This document shows, piece after piece, positions 37,396 through 49,500 of a stretch of 64,000 nt of DNA (position 1 is the stretch's first letter; every line of letters begins with the position of its first letter). Made by a program: the position numbers and the translations under genes. Origin of the DNA: Schistosoma haematobium (lineage: Eukaryota; Platyhelminthes; Trematoda; Strigeidida; Schistosomatidae); the NCBI RefSeq assembly GCF_000699445.3, contig NC_067196.1, positions 90,413,364-90,477,363 of the forward strand, in the 5' to 3' direction. The notes below the pieces were generated by a model, which saw nothing but the letters and a program-made list of their open reading frames with translations, had not been told where the DNA came from and searched no databases.

Positions 37396-38836
37396 ACTCT
37401 TCCACTCGTCTTACTAGGTATCCGTAATGCAGTGAAAGCTGACATTGGATACACTGCAGCTCAACTAGTTTATGGAACGACACTTTGACTTCCAGGAGAA
37501 TTCGTGGATCCTTCATCTTCTTCAATGAACATGAATCTAACCTCCTACACAAGCAGGCTTACAAACGCAGTGCGTTCAGTTAAACCAGTTTCAACTCGAC
37601 TGAAATCAACTGGTGTTTTCGTTCAACCTGACTTATGATGTAGTACACAAGTCTTCGCACATCGGAACTCACATCGACGACCTGTCGAAACAGCATACGA
37701 AGGACCCTTCAAAGTTCTTCAACGCGAACCTAAGTAATACATGGTCGATAAGAGCGGAACCAACGATGGCAACAGCATCGACCGCATCAAAGCAGAGTAT
37801 TTAGAAGGAACTCCTATCCACGTCGAATTCCCATCGGCACAATCAAAAGACACGGCTCCTACACTTATAACACCTCATCCGACAGCCAACATGCACATTG
37901 ATACTTCAGCAGTATCTGAAAATAGACTCGAAACAAAACGTTCTGTAAGAAGAGTAAGGGATCCAGAACATTTAAAAGATTATTGCACGTAAGACACCAG
38001 TTAACAGTTTGCTTCATATAGATTTCCCCTTGTATTACATATAATAAAAAAATTTAATATGCTTATATTTATATATTTATCCCAAAAGAAACAAACAGAA
38101 TTCTTTTTGCTAATATGTGTATATTTGATTTTTTTCTTAAAAAAAATAACCAAAAAGCTATTCTGTAAAAATCGTTTTTTACGCTGTTGCATGTGCATGA
38201 ATTTATTTTCGTTTTTTGCCCACTTTGTGTCTTTACGTGCACTTATATATTCTTTTCTCTTTTCTAGGACGGCTGGAAAAGACCGAAAACGATCGACGAA
38301 GATTACAATGAACCGAAATTTTCATTGTACCCTGTTTCTTTACTACTATACTGTACTACATGGTCCCTTATAGTAAGCAAGGATGACCAGACCCTGTTAA
38401 ACCTAGCAAGCTATCAGAAGAGTGTTTACTAACGACAATCTCGTTGGGTTTGAACTGCTGGCTGACCTCGTCTTAGGGTCATCACTACCCCACTGGGGGG
38501 TGTAATCTGTAGCAGTAAATAAATCCCCAAAGTTAATAGCTCTGTAAATCTTCAACAGTGGTTGCTGACCACACTATTTTTAATGGACTCACCTAGCTGA
38601 AAGCGCTCTGTCATGCATCCGCACCAGATCACGAGTGGGAACCCCGTGCTCAACATTCCCTGCAATCGTTAGCCAGATTAGATCAGTCGATCCTCGATAT
38701 ATTGATAACCCATCAAATATATCTTCGAACCTCCTCGCTTCTGTCTCTTGATTTCACTTGGTGGGTAAGATTCATATTCGAAGGTATTACTGGTTAAAGC
38801 GTTGTCAAACTCTGAATACCTGTGGCATCTTCGTTG
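37396..38836 (+). mobile_element. Gypsy-type LTR retrotransposon, 3' part
   Basis: Starts inside the integrase region (LGIRNAVKADIGYTAAQLVY), continues with VDKSGTNDGNSIDRIKAEYL near 37741-37800 and an open C-terminal tail to 37992. Then a noncoding stretch, the polypurine-like actgggggg, and the 3' LTR 38500-38836. Several frameshifts. Same family and strand as the 5' half at 17117-19600. Confidence 0.78.
38500..38836 (+). repeat. 3' LTR of the Gypsy element
   Basis: About 337 bp beginning tgtaatctgtagcag directly after a G-rich tract. Its outer parts match the 5' LTR at 17117-17584 (aaataaatccccaaagttaa, ttcaacagtggttgctgacc, ggtgggtaagattcatatt). Confidence 0.78.
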
Positions 38837-40919
38837 CCAAGACAGTAAACAAATCAACTTCAGTCCTGACATATGATACAAGGAAAAGTCTAACAAAAAT
38901 TAATTCGGTTGAAGTTTTGTGACAATAATTTCTACAAATAATCTATCAGAAACACTAAATTCGCTCTGCGAGGAGAATATCACTGCACATTCAAATAACA
39001 CGAGGTAGCTTTTTAATTTGATCTAGTATGAATACCTTCAGCTCGTGGCATATCATGTAAAACCAGCACTCCAGATATCGTTATTAGATATTTTTATGCT
39101 GCTTGCTTTTGGAGAATTTTTTGTCCTCACAGCTCATCCCCCAGATATTTTTCTGACGATCACAAAACATGACAAGCCAGCGGTTTACGCATAGGGTACT
39201 TGGGATCGGTTAAAAATCTGATAGTTTATCGCTCCAGAACCATTCCTTCTACTAAAGGAAGGATATATCACTAGTAGATCTCAGCACTAAACACACTTTT
39301 ATTTGCTGTAGGACAAGAAGGAGCTCATTCAAAAGGATAACTAAACTATTACGCCCTTAAGTTTATAGTTCCATAATGTGATCCACGGCTACTAGATGCG
39401 GAAGCCATCTACGCGAAAGACTATTCTATTCAGTCTAGAACCAACCGGAATACCATGTGAATTGTTTGTTGATTGCTTTGATTATTAACTGTAGGTGCAT
39501 CGTGGGCGCTTTTGAGTATACTCTCTTTTCCAACCGTTATCACTCATGTTAGTCTGTATCCTCCCATAACACACGAAGTACATTCTGGTTAGACACAAGA
39601 TGCCATACCAGATCTCATAGAACAAAAGTTCACTAATTCTACCAAGCAAAGTTGAAAGTTGAAGCTGACTTATGACTTAGAGGAAGATTCCAGTGTCGCG
39701 TTACATCCTGTAAGTTGCTTGCTATTGTGGTTATACTTCGTATTATATTTCGATCCGCTAAAAGCGATTTGAATCCAATTCCAAGAGACATTCGTACACA
39801 GAGTTTTAAAATTTCTGGACCGAATTTTTTTATACTTTTTATTTCCTTCTAAATGCTACCACATCTAGTCCTAGATGAAGACAACTAGTCCTGGATGTCC
39901 CAAATAAATAAAGGAGGGAAATAAGGGTGAACTTAAGGGAAATTCTGGGAATACACTCGAGAAAGTTCATGGTAAGTATGTAGGCAACAATGAACCACCT
40001 TTTCCTACAGGCCCGGGTAAATAGTGCACCTTTTCCGCAAAGTTTTTCCCTTAAGCAGAAACGTTTCGAAATAAACACCCTTACCTTCTTAAGATGTCCA
40101 CCCTTTTGCAAAGAGACAGATTTGTGTACTTTTCTACAGAACTAACACTGACTTTCCTGCTCCCCAAAATGAACACCGATTTGTTTACTATTTATCTTAG
40201 TAACACTAAATTTCCACAATATTAACATTAAAAATAATCGGCTTTTCGTAAAATGCGATGGAGTAGTTTGTTACTGCTTTAATTCTTGGGAAGCTCGCCC
40301 TAAATTCCCCAGGGCAGCCAAATTATCCGCGCGCTCAACATGAATCAAAATAGTGATTTATATCAGAACAACTTATGGACAATTTTTACATAAGCAATTG
40401 TCAACAATATCTAAATCGGCTGAAAAGTTGGGAATTAGCATTTTAAATGGCAGGAAAGTTATCTTCAACCATAAACCAAGGAAAGGAAATAGGTAATGCG
40501 AGGTTTAAACGACATTCACTTAACAAAATCGGATAATACTGTAGGAAATTACTGCAACTGCAGCATTGTCAATGTGGAGCAGCGTTTTCGTCACTTGAGT
40601 CGTGAAACGGAACAGCAATCGATAGTTATGCATGTGATTTTACGAAATGTTCGTTGCAAGTTTGTCATAAAATAAGACAGGAATTGCGGCGATATTACGG
40701 AGCTAATGGGATATTCCATTCGACTGTGCCTAGCTTGCACTTCTGCGACATCCAGATGAACAGAATCATACAAGTAATCTGACTGTCACTTGATTACTTC
40801 TCTGCAAAAGATGAAAAGCGAAAATTCACCGTTTGTGTTCGCCTTCATGCAGTGACAAGGTGTTTTCATCCTGCGACTTACCATATCCAACTAAATTGGT
40901 TAAAGAGCGATCTACCGTT
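38837..40919. other. Unassigned 2.1-kb segment
   Basis: No exon, ORF or repeat recognised on either strand. A 90-codon minus-strand frame (39839-40111) has no known motif and lacks supporting context. Confidence 0.5.
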
Positions 40920-42575
40920 TTTATCCATCTCAGATTCAGATTTGTGTAGTAAGGACAGAAGGCCTACGGCCTATGTTATTCCTTTTCTAGTATGCTTCTG
41001 TGAGTGTCCAGTCTTCTCTTGAAAGAGTCAATTGAAGGTGCGGACACCACTGCTTCAGGCAGCAGGTTCCAAGTATTGATGACGCAGTGTAAAAACCTGT
41101 ATTCCACGGGTATTTTGTTCGTTCTTGGCTTTTCTACTCGCCTGCTATGTCCTCTAAGGTGTCCCGATCTAATGGGAAGAGAGAGAATAAGTTAGGTCCG
41201 AAATCATTTCTCAGTATTCTGTACATCAAAATTAGATCTCCCCCTAGTCAGTGATAGGACAGAGTAAAGAGGTCCAGTTTTTCAAGCCGCTCTTTGTATG
41301 ATAAAACCCGGAGTTCCGGAATTGCACAGGTAGCTGCCCTCTGTACTTTTTCTAGTACGTCCGAGTCACCTTTTAAACAGGGGCTTGCAGCCTGAGCGCA
41401 GTTCTCTAACTTAGTTCTCACTAGGGATGTGTATACTGTGGTGAACATGGTAGTATCTAACTTAGTGAATGTCCTTTTTAAAGCCCAGAGGGTTCGGAAC
41501 TCCTTGGCTGCGACCTCCCGGCAATGGGCCGTCGTCTTAAGATCATTACTCACTGTCACCCCTAGATCCTTATGAGACCGGACTACGGGTAATGACACAT
41601 CCCCTATGTTGTACGTATTAACCTTTGAATCCCCCAAGTGCATGTAGACACACTTTTCCGCGTTGATAGGCATCAGCCACTCTTTAGACCAGTTTATCAT
41701 ATTATTTAAGTCTGCCTGAAGAGTAAATGCGTCTCTGTCTCCAGTTATTACTCGCCAAATTTTTACATCGTCAGCGTATAATAACATTGGAGACTGTACT
41801 ATACTTGTAAGATCATTAACGTACATTATAAAAAGTAAAGGACCTAGGACTGAACCTTGGGGTACTCCACTAAGTAGTGGTCTCCAGATGGAGCACTTGG
41901 AATTTATTCTTACTTTTTGTCTACGACCTACTAGGAAATCCTTAATCCATTTTAAAAGAGGTCCGGCAATACCTAGGTGTTCCAACTTCACTAGCAGTCT
42001 ATTAGTTGGAACCTTGTCAAAAGCCTTACTGGAATCTATGTAGACAACATCCGCTGAGTTTCCTTTGTCTAGCGCATTAATCCAGAACTCCCTTGCTATA
42101 AGGAGGTTTGTTGTATAAGGTAGACCCTTTCTAAAACCATGTTGTGCCATGTTCAGCAAGTTATTGGTTTCCATAAATGCCGTTATGGTCCGTTTGATTA
42201 TTCTTTCCAGTATTTTAATTACCACACTGGTGAGGCTTACGGGTCTGTAATTCGATGAAACTTGTCGTGGACCTGTTTTATGTATGGGAGTGACGATTGC
42301 GTCCTTCCAGTCCATAGGTAACACACCTTGGTCAAGTGACATATTAAATATCACAGTCAGTGGGGCCGCGATATATTGGGCAATATGTCTCAAGATTTTG
42401 GGGTGTAGTTCATCTGGTCCTGTTGACTTCTCCATGTTTAGGGTGCTAAGAGCCTTAAGCACATCGTTTTGGTCGAAGTCCACGGTGAGCAGTTGGTTTG
42501 TTGACTCTAGTCCGGGCTTGTCTTCATCAGTAATGTGCTTTGGTGAATAGATGTTGTTAACTAGGTGCACTGCGC
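40920..42575 (-). mobile_element. CR1-like retrotransposon, RT domain and 3' end
   Basis: A 440-codon open frame (41248-42570) covers a complete reverse transcriptase: STGPDELHPKILR, NYRPVSLTS, AQHGFRKG, DSSKAFDKV (motif A), SGVPQGSVLGPLLF and LLYADDVKIW (catalytic DD), then KDLGVTVSNDL. After a small deletion near 41250 the tail continues in another frame (GDLILMYRILRNDFG, INTWNLLPEAVVSAPSIDSF). No endonuclease: 5'-truncated at 42575. The longest intact mobile-element ORF in the window and a different copy from the remnant at 16665-17116. Confidence 0.88.
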
Positions 42576-42805
42576 CGTATGTTTATGTGCCCAATAGTTA
42601 TCCATCAACCGGGAAGTTTACACTTCTCAACATGACTTAAAATGACAGCCAGTAATGTTACAAACCAGTTCAACCCTTTTCTGTTTGTACTTAACCTCTT
42701 CAACTGTTTTTTAGCCAGCATCGTACATCAAGATAGACAGTGACTAGTTATATGAAATGCATGTTTTAGCTAACTTGGTCGATAAATTTCATTTGTTTGA
42801 CTAAT
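42576..42805. other. AT-rich spacer with TTTA repeat
   Basis: No gene seen; ends in a tttatttatttattta run that borders repeat R2. Confidence 0.5.
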
Positions 42806-43265
42806 TTATTTATTTATTTATTTGAACACATAAATATTGGTACAAGGAGACACCAAATATATATGCGCCACACTTGTGTGTAGGCTGTGATACTGCCCGG
42901 GTGCCCGGACAAGCAGGTGGTTTTCTTAGGGGGCCACACTCCGAGCCTTTGACCTAAAGGTCTAACCCACAAGGCAGTGGAGCATCGTGAGGAGATGCAG
43001 TCTCATGGTAGCCGGTGACCAACGATTGGTTCATACGCCGTTTGTTCCTTCAGGATACTGGAGCCCATGTGCACCATTGGTTTGGAATCCGGTTAAAGCG
43101 CCGGATATTCGCTTTTCGTCCTCTCATTTTCGTAAACAAAAGTAGTGCCACGAGAAGGCAGTGAGTAGGACTTCCCTGGCAGAGGCTATATACGCGTGGC
43201 CATGTGAGAGCATTTCGAGAGGGAGGGCGGGCTCATCCCACTCTCGGCCATACCAGGGCATTTGT
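42806..43265 (-). repeat. Dispersed repeat R2, complete copy
   Basis: About 460 bp, nearly colinear with 56262-56735 (tggtacaaggag, gcaggtggttttctta, gcccatgtgcaccattggtt, gacttccctggcagaggcta). The TTTA run at the low-coordinate end is the AAAT tail expected of a retroposon transcribed from the minus strand. No known coding motif. About 320 bp upstream of PRPF31. Confidence 0.65.
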
Positions 43266-43507
43266 TTGACTAACCGACTTATCGTATGAACTTAATAGTT
43301 ATGCCACATTTCAGCACTCAGTTCTTTGCTTTCACCATACTTCAACAACTTAAAGGATATATCTCATCATACACTAGTAATCCACATGTATTTTACCTTC
43401 AAGCCATTACTTAACGTGGTAAAAGCTGCTTACAATGTAACTTATTTTCATTATTTATAGTAATAATTGCGGTTTTATTGAATTTGATTTCAATCTTATA
43501 TATGAAT

Positions 43508-43586
43508 TGTTTTCATTAACTCTTACTACTGTCTTACTTAATTCCAGGTTACGTCACAATCTCTTGTTATATCAATTGTTTAAAAT
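43508..43586 (+). promoter_or_regulatory. Pyrimidine-rich acceptor and short 5' leader of PRPF31
   Basis: A T/C-rich tract ends in ttaattccag at 43547, 39 bases before the ATG, and has the form of a 3' splice site. It would serve either a 5'-UTR intron or spliced-leader trans-splicing, which schistosomes use. No matching upstream donor was identified, so the choice is open. Confidence 0.4.
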
Positions 43587-46500
43587 ATGTCGTTAGCTGA
43601 CGAACTTTTGGCTGATCTCGAAGGAGCTGAAACATCTGAAGAATTAATAACTGACTCAAATTTACACGAACTAGAGGATGTTACTATGTTAAGTGTAACC
43701 AAATCAGACGATTTTCAGTCCAATGGATCAGCTTCAGGATTTAAAAATATATTTAAAACCGCTTCTTCTTTTGCTGATGCTCCGATAACGGCTTATGCCA
43801 AGTTAAGAAATAGTGATAGAGTAAGTACTTGCTATGAAAGAAAAGTAAATTATCGTTTTGTTCGGCATATTGTAATTTTTTCTGATCATGGATAGAAATT
43901 CTATCTTAGTTTCATAACTTGTTATCCCAGTAATAAAATAGCTGAAAAAATATAGGAGAATAATATAGTATTCATTTTAAATTGTTTTTGTGTCTATAGT
44001 TCAGGTACTGAATTCTCAATTATTAGGGCCTACTTCAATTCTCACAATTTATTTAATCCAGTATTGCTTGAAGGTGTAATTTAGTTTGGTTGCCAAACTA
44101 GTATATAGTTTCTGAATAGTGTGTATAATCTGAACATTGAATTGTCCAGGCGGGAAATTCGGGTATAATAGAAGCTTTAAAGTGATCATACGGAAATACA
44201 ATATCAAGTTATAAGGTCTGCTGATGTGAGTTATTGCAAAATTAGACCTTGGGGCTCCCTCTACTCATAGTAATGTCCGATGAATATCCGTCGTTCAGTA
44301 ACTGAATTTCATTTAACACCTGTCAAATAAATATGCGGAATGAAATCTTTGGGTTTTAAGTCATGAAAATAACTAAAATGTCAGAAAATTAATGAGGTAT
44401 TCGAGAGTGTGTTTGAAGATTGCGGATTGAGGGAAACAGCTCTTTCCAAACAGATCAAATGTTTCAATGAAGTACACAAAGACAGTAGGTATATTAGAAA
44501 ACTAGAATGACTCTCAACCCCTGCGTTTATCAATGCACCGAAAGTATGTTCTCTCTTGTCTTTTCATGTACCCAATTCACTGTAAAGATAATTCTTGATT
44601 AATAGTATTTGGAAATGTTTCGTGAACATAGTTTTAGCAAAGGATGAGTAGAGAAAACATTTTAAGACTCCGACTCCTAAAAGTATTTTGAACAATAGGA
44701 ATCTAAATAGGGGGATGTATATTGTTACAGATGGGAAGCATCTTAAAGGGGAATAAGATTGACAAACTCCATATTTTGTAAAATGAGGTTTTTACAACCT
44801 GATTTCACATTTTTATTAGACAGATTGCGTAAAATCACCGTCTGAATTTTATCCAACCACTTCTATATGCAAATATAATGTATCCAAGTCAATGAGAAAT
44901 AACAGTTACATGTGTTAAACAAAGGTAATGAGCGAAAGTGAATGGCGTTGTTTGAATGCATTATTTTTCTTTACTTATTTTTTTCAAAAGAATTTACTCA
45001 CTAGGTGAACTACTGAATGTATTTATAGTACTTTAATCACTCTCTAATCTTTGCGTAAATTACTTCTGTCTCCGAATCTCCATTTTCTTCATGATATTTT
45101 CAGTTAACCAATGTTATGGCGGATCTTGATCGGTTTGCGAAACAAAAGAAACGTGATCGAATTCATGGTCCTGTTGAAGCTGATCCAGAATATCAATGTA
45201 TTGTCGAAGCTAATAATCTTATGGTGGAAATAGACAATGAAATTAGTAGGTGTCTTCTGTAAGATTTTTTTGCTTATTGAAAAGGAGAAATGACACTATG
45301 CATAGACGGATCTGCTGGGCTACAAGCCATATGTATTCGTCATATCACAAACGCTTATAGTAATGTATTGATCGAGCTGGCGCCGTGGTTAAACATTTAT
45401 TGGTTGAAATTTAAACCACTAAATCACGGGTATGAGTTCCACCTCAAGAAAAACTAAACTACTGTATCATCCGTCTAACAATTAGTCCGTAAATCTGCAC
45501 ACACTGAGTTACATTAGTGGTTTATATTTGAGATTGTTAGGTTACTCCTCATTATTAGAGTATCTGCACTAACAAGACGCTTAAATTGTGATTTAAGGTT
45601 ACTTGATTATAATTGAGGTGATTAGGTGTTATGTATACCCAACAACTCCCCTCCTCGACTCACGTTATTGGCTGACATGTTGGTAGTTTTTAATAGGGAT
45701 AGAGACGGCCAAACAAAGATTTGACATCAGTCCGCGAAGTTTTCGAATGTCAATCTAAGCCATGTTGGTAGATATGAATTACATGTTTGGGATCTTTAGG
45801 ATTGCCATAACCAGTGGTTGGGGGCATTGGGTAACATAACTGGGAATCAGTTCAATTGGTGCGGATACATTAAATGAAAAAAATAGTAGTAATAATAACA
45901 CAGTATTAACCAGGAATGCTGAAAAGTATGATTAAAAAACTGTGATACAATTTCCAACATTTAAGTAACAATTAAAGTTGATGGTAAATTTTCGTAAACT
46001 GTTAATGATTTGTTCTAAATGGAATTTTTCTTTTTATTTAACTAGATATTATTCATAAATATGTTAGAGATCTGTATTCAATGCGATTCCCTGAACTTGA
46101 ATCTCTCGTACCAGGTCTTCTGGATTATTTGAAAATTGTACTGGTAAGCTTATTTACTTTTGCATATGCATGTTATCCATTTAGCCTTCTTGTACGCGCA
46201 TAAAATGTGGAGCTCGCTTTGCACCAATCAGATCAACTACCTTTACATTTACCGATAAAACAAATAACCACCAATAAAGACTGAAAATCCGAGCTGCTGT
46301 TGGTTCACTCAGCTCCTATTATTACCATTTACCAATGAGAACACGAAGATACCAGGCAGATTTACCTATTGTATTCTATTTATTATACCTGGAAAAATTA
46401 AACGATCATATACTCTGATTACACGAATATAACTCAGTATAAATAAGAAATCACGATCTGTACATAATCAGGTCATTTGTTGTGCACAATTAAGTAATAG

Positions 46501-49500
46501 ATGGAAATCTTTTTATCAAATTCATCAAATCTAGATGAACGTCTTTCTAACAACTCCCAACTAGGAGGAAACATAGTTCATATAAGTCTTCTTCCCGATT
46601 GTTAGGGATTCTGAGGAATAATGTGCCAATCATTATCATGCTAAGTCTAATGATTTCCTTGGACGTTAAATGAACATTTCCTATTGGCCATTATTTATTT
46701 CATTCGTTAAATATTGTACAAATGTTGTTTTCTATTTTTATGGTACGATGTGGTCTGTTTGGTTAGTATATAAATAGAGTATGTCTGAAATACAATGATT
46801 CATAACTCAGAGGCTGTGACTTGCGTTCTGGACTCAACTGGCTAGGTTAGACAGGGCAGCGGGACCAATCAGAACCCTAGGCCGTTCACTACGTGTTTTT
46901 CCGTGTCACTGAATTGATCGAATAAACGCTGCTTATCAAAACCTGCAGTCCACCCGTTACAACACCGACTACCTCTAATCGCCTAAAATGACTGCTTAAT
47001 GAATTACTTCGTTTCAAGTGAGCAATCTATATCATTACTTATTTTTTCCTAAATTTTCAATTTTTTTTTAAAAAGGTTTTAGGAAATGATATACTTGAAC
47101 GTTCCAAACAAACAGATTTACTTGCTTCTTTTCTAACTCCAGCGACAATTATGGTTGTATCAGTCACTGCATCAACCACTCAAGGGTCATCTTTAACATC
47201 AGACCAATTATCACGTATTATTGAAGCATGTACTATGGCAATTGAATTACAAGAAATGCGTGTTACAATGTTAGCTTATGTAGAATCACGTATGTCATTT
47301 ATCGCTGCAAATACTAGCATTCTAGTAGGTGCATCAACAGCAGCGAAATTAATGGGTAAGAGTAATTTATGCATAATTTTTCTCTGATTTTTATTCGTTT
47401 CAAGTGATGTGTAAAATATGTTTGAGTTAAGTTGTTTTTTGAGCTAAAATGACCGACTGACAGATAACAATTCATTTGATGAGTGAATAGAAAGATTTAA
47501 GATCAAGGATTATACTTTAGTTGATATTTAAATGATTCTAATAAAATTTTCCGAATTAGCAGCTGATTGTTGATAATTACAGAGATCACTAGTCGAGTTA
47601 ATTTAAACAACTACTAAAAACTTTGGAGCTTTAGACAGCTGTTTCATTTTTGTATTGAACTCTAGCAATACACATCCACAACCCCAACAGAGATCGAACG
47701 CGGGACCTTCAGGTTGCGCGATGAGCTGTAGATCACCAAGCCGTGATCCAATGGTTTACATGTATGTCACTTCAGTCAGTTCAAAATATTGTGTGATCAT
47801 CTTTAATTGCCTTAGTTGAATGACTGACTCATACCCGACACGGTTGAACTCCACTGGTCTTGATTTTTCACTAGAACGCTATTGGGTTGCGGCTCAATGA
47901 TCTAGAGGTTAAGCGGTCGCGTGCGAGACAGGTCTTGGGTTTGAACCCCGGTGAAGTGGTCTTGAATGCCCACTGTTAGGGGGTCCTATAGTGGGACAAG
48001 ACGACTGCTCAGTAGTTTTCTAACTTGGGTCAGCTTTTGATCTCAATAACAAATATTCCATTTGTCATAAAGAATGGTTATTAAAACTGATTCCCTATTA
48101 TTCATCATTTCTTTGTTAAAAAATAGGTCATGCTGGTGGTCTAACTGCACTTACTAAAATGCCATCGTGTAATATACTTGTGCTGGGTGCACAAAAGCGT
48201 CTATTGTCCGGATTTAGTAATACATCAGTTCTACCACATACAGGTTACATTTTCAATTCAGAAATTGTGCAAAAATTACCTCCAGATTTACGGCTTAAAG
48301 CTGCTCGATTGATAGCAAATAAAGTGGCGTTAGCAGCACGAGTAGATTTATTTCATGAATCTCCCGTAAGTTTCTTTTCTTTTTTTATTAAAGAAGGTTA
48401 GTTAGAAGGATAGTTACCCCTATATCGAAACATGATGTCACTCTGTGGAGTCATTGACTGAGTTTGGTAGATGCAGACTACATGATTAGGGTCAGTGCTG
48501 TTACCGTAAGCAACGTCTGGAGACGTTAGGTGATATGGCTCAGAATCGGTCACAATGAGACAGTATCCATTTAAAAGGACGGGAACAGGAGAGCGAGTGA
48601 GGGGCACAATTATAAGGGCGATCATCAAAAAATGCGCATATTAATAAAGATGAACATTAAAAGAGATAATAACATTTTTAATAGTGTGAAATATGTTCAA
48701 CTTACCCTCTGTTTTGGAAGACCTTCTTAAAACTAATAACGTGGTCGAAAGGTGGTGGTATAGAGGCTTTAGCCAACTTATTAGTAGCGCTAATCCAAGT
48801 ATATGGAAATTTATTAGTGCTTTGAAAAGGGAATTGTTTAAATAGATTGAAAATTAAACAGTCTGTTGTGGAAACCCGGCAACAGCACTTGGAAAGCAAG
48901 TATAAGGAGATAGCAATATGTATCAAACTGGTTGCAGAGCACAACGAAAACATCGAAACTAGACTTTTCACTTGGAATAGCAGACAATTTCAATATATAC
49001 ACCTAAAAATCTCAAACTATGTTACGAAAATTTCATAATATAACATTTACACCTATATTAAATTGATGTTACCCCCTTACGATTTATTATATTCACTCAG
49101 TTAATATATTGTCAGTATTATTTTACTGTTAAAAGTAAATCGCCATTTTAAATTGAGGAGTTACCATGTTTGGGTCTGAATTTTAAATGTCTAAGTAGCT
49201 TACCTACTTGTGCCTATTACACAATTTCAAGGTTCAAAAATTGACTGTGTAATGACAGAAAAATAAAAATAATGAAATAAAAAGAAATATGTGGAAGATA
49301 ATCGCCCACTTGATGAGTATAAGAAAGATGAAGAATAGATTAAAAATATGAAGGTGTTAATAACAAATGACTAAAAATTATTGACAGAAGGGGTTTTGTG
49401 GAGATTGTAGTAATTTCAATAGTTGAGATCATGAGTCAATTGAAGCTAGACCACCATGGAAAACCTGGACGGCCGTTTCTTCCTATTGTGGTACTCAGCA

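Noticed and set aside
38059..38373. 104-codon frame rich in Phe, Lys and Leu
   Set aside because: Lies in the AT-rich noncoding part before the Gypsy 3' LTR; low complexity and no splice or family support.
39839..40111. 90-codon minus-strand frame
   Set aside because: No known motif, no splice partners and no repeat match; open by chance length in this composition.
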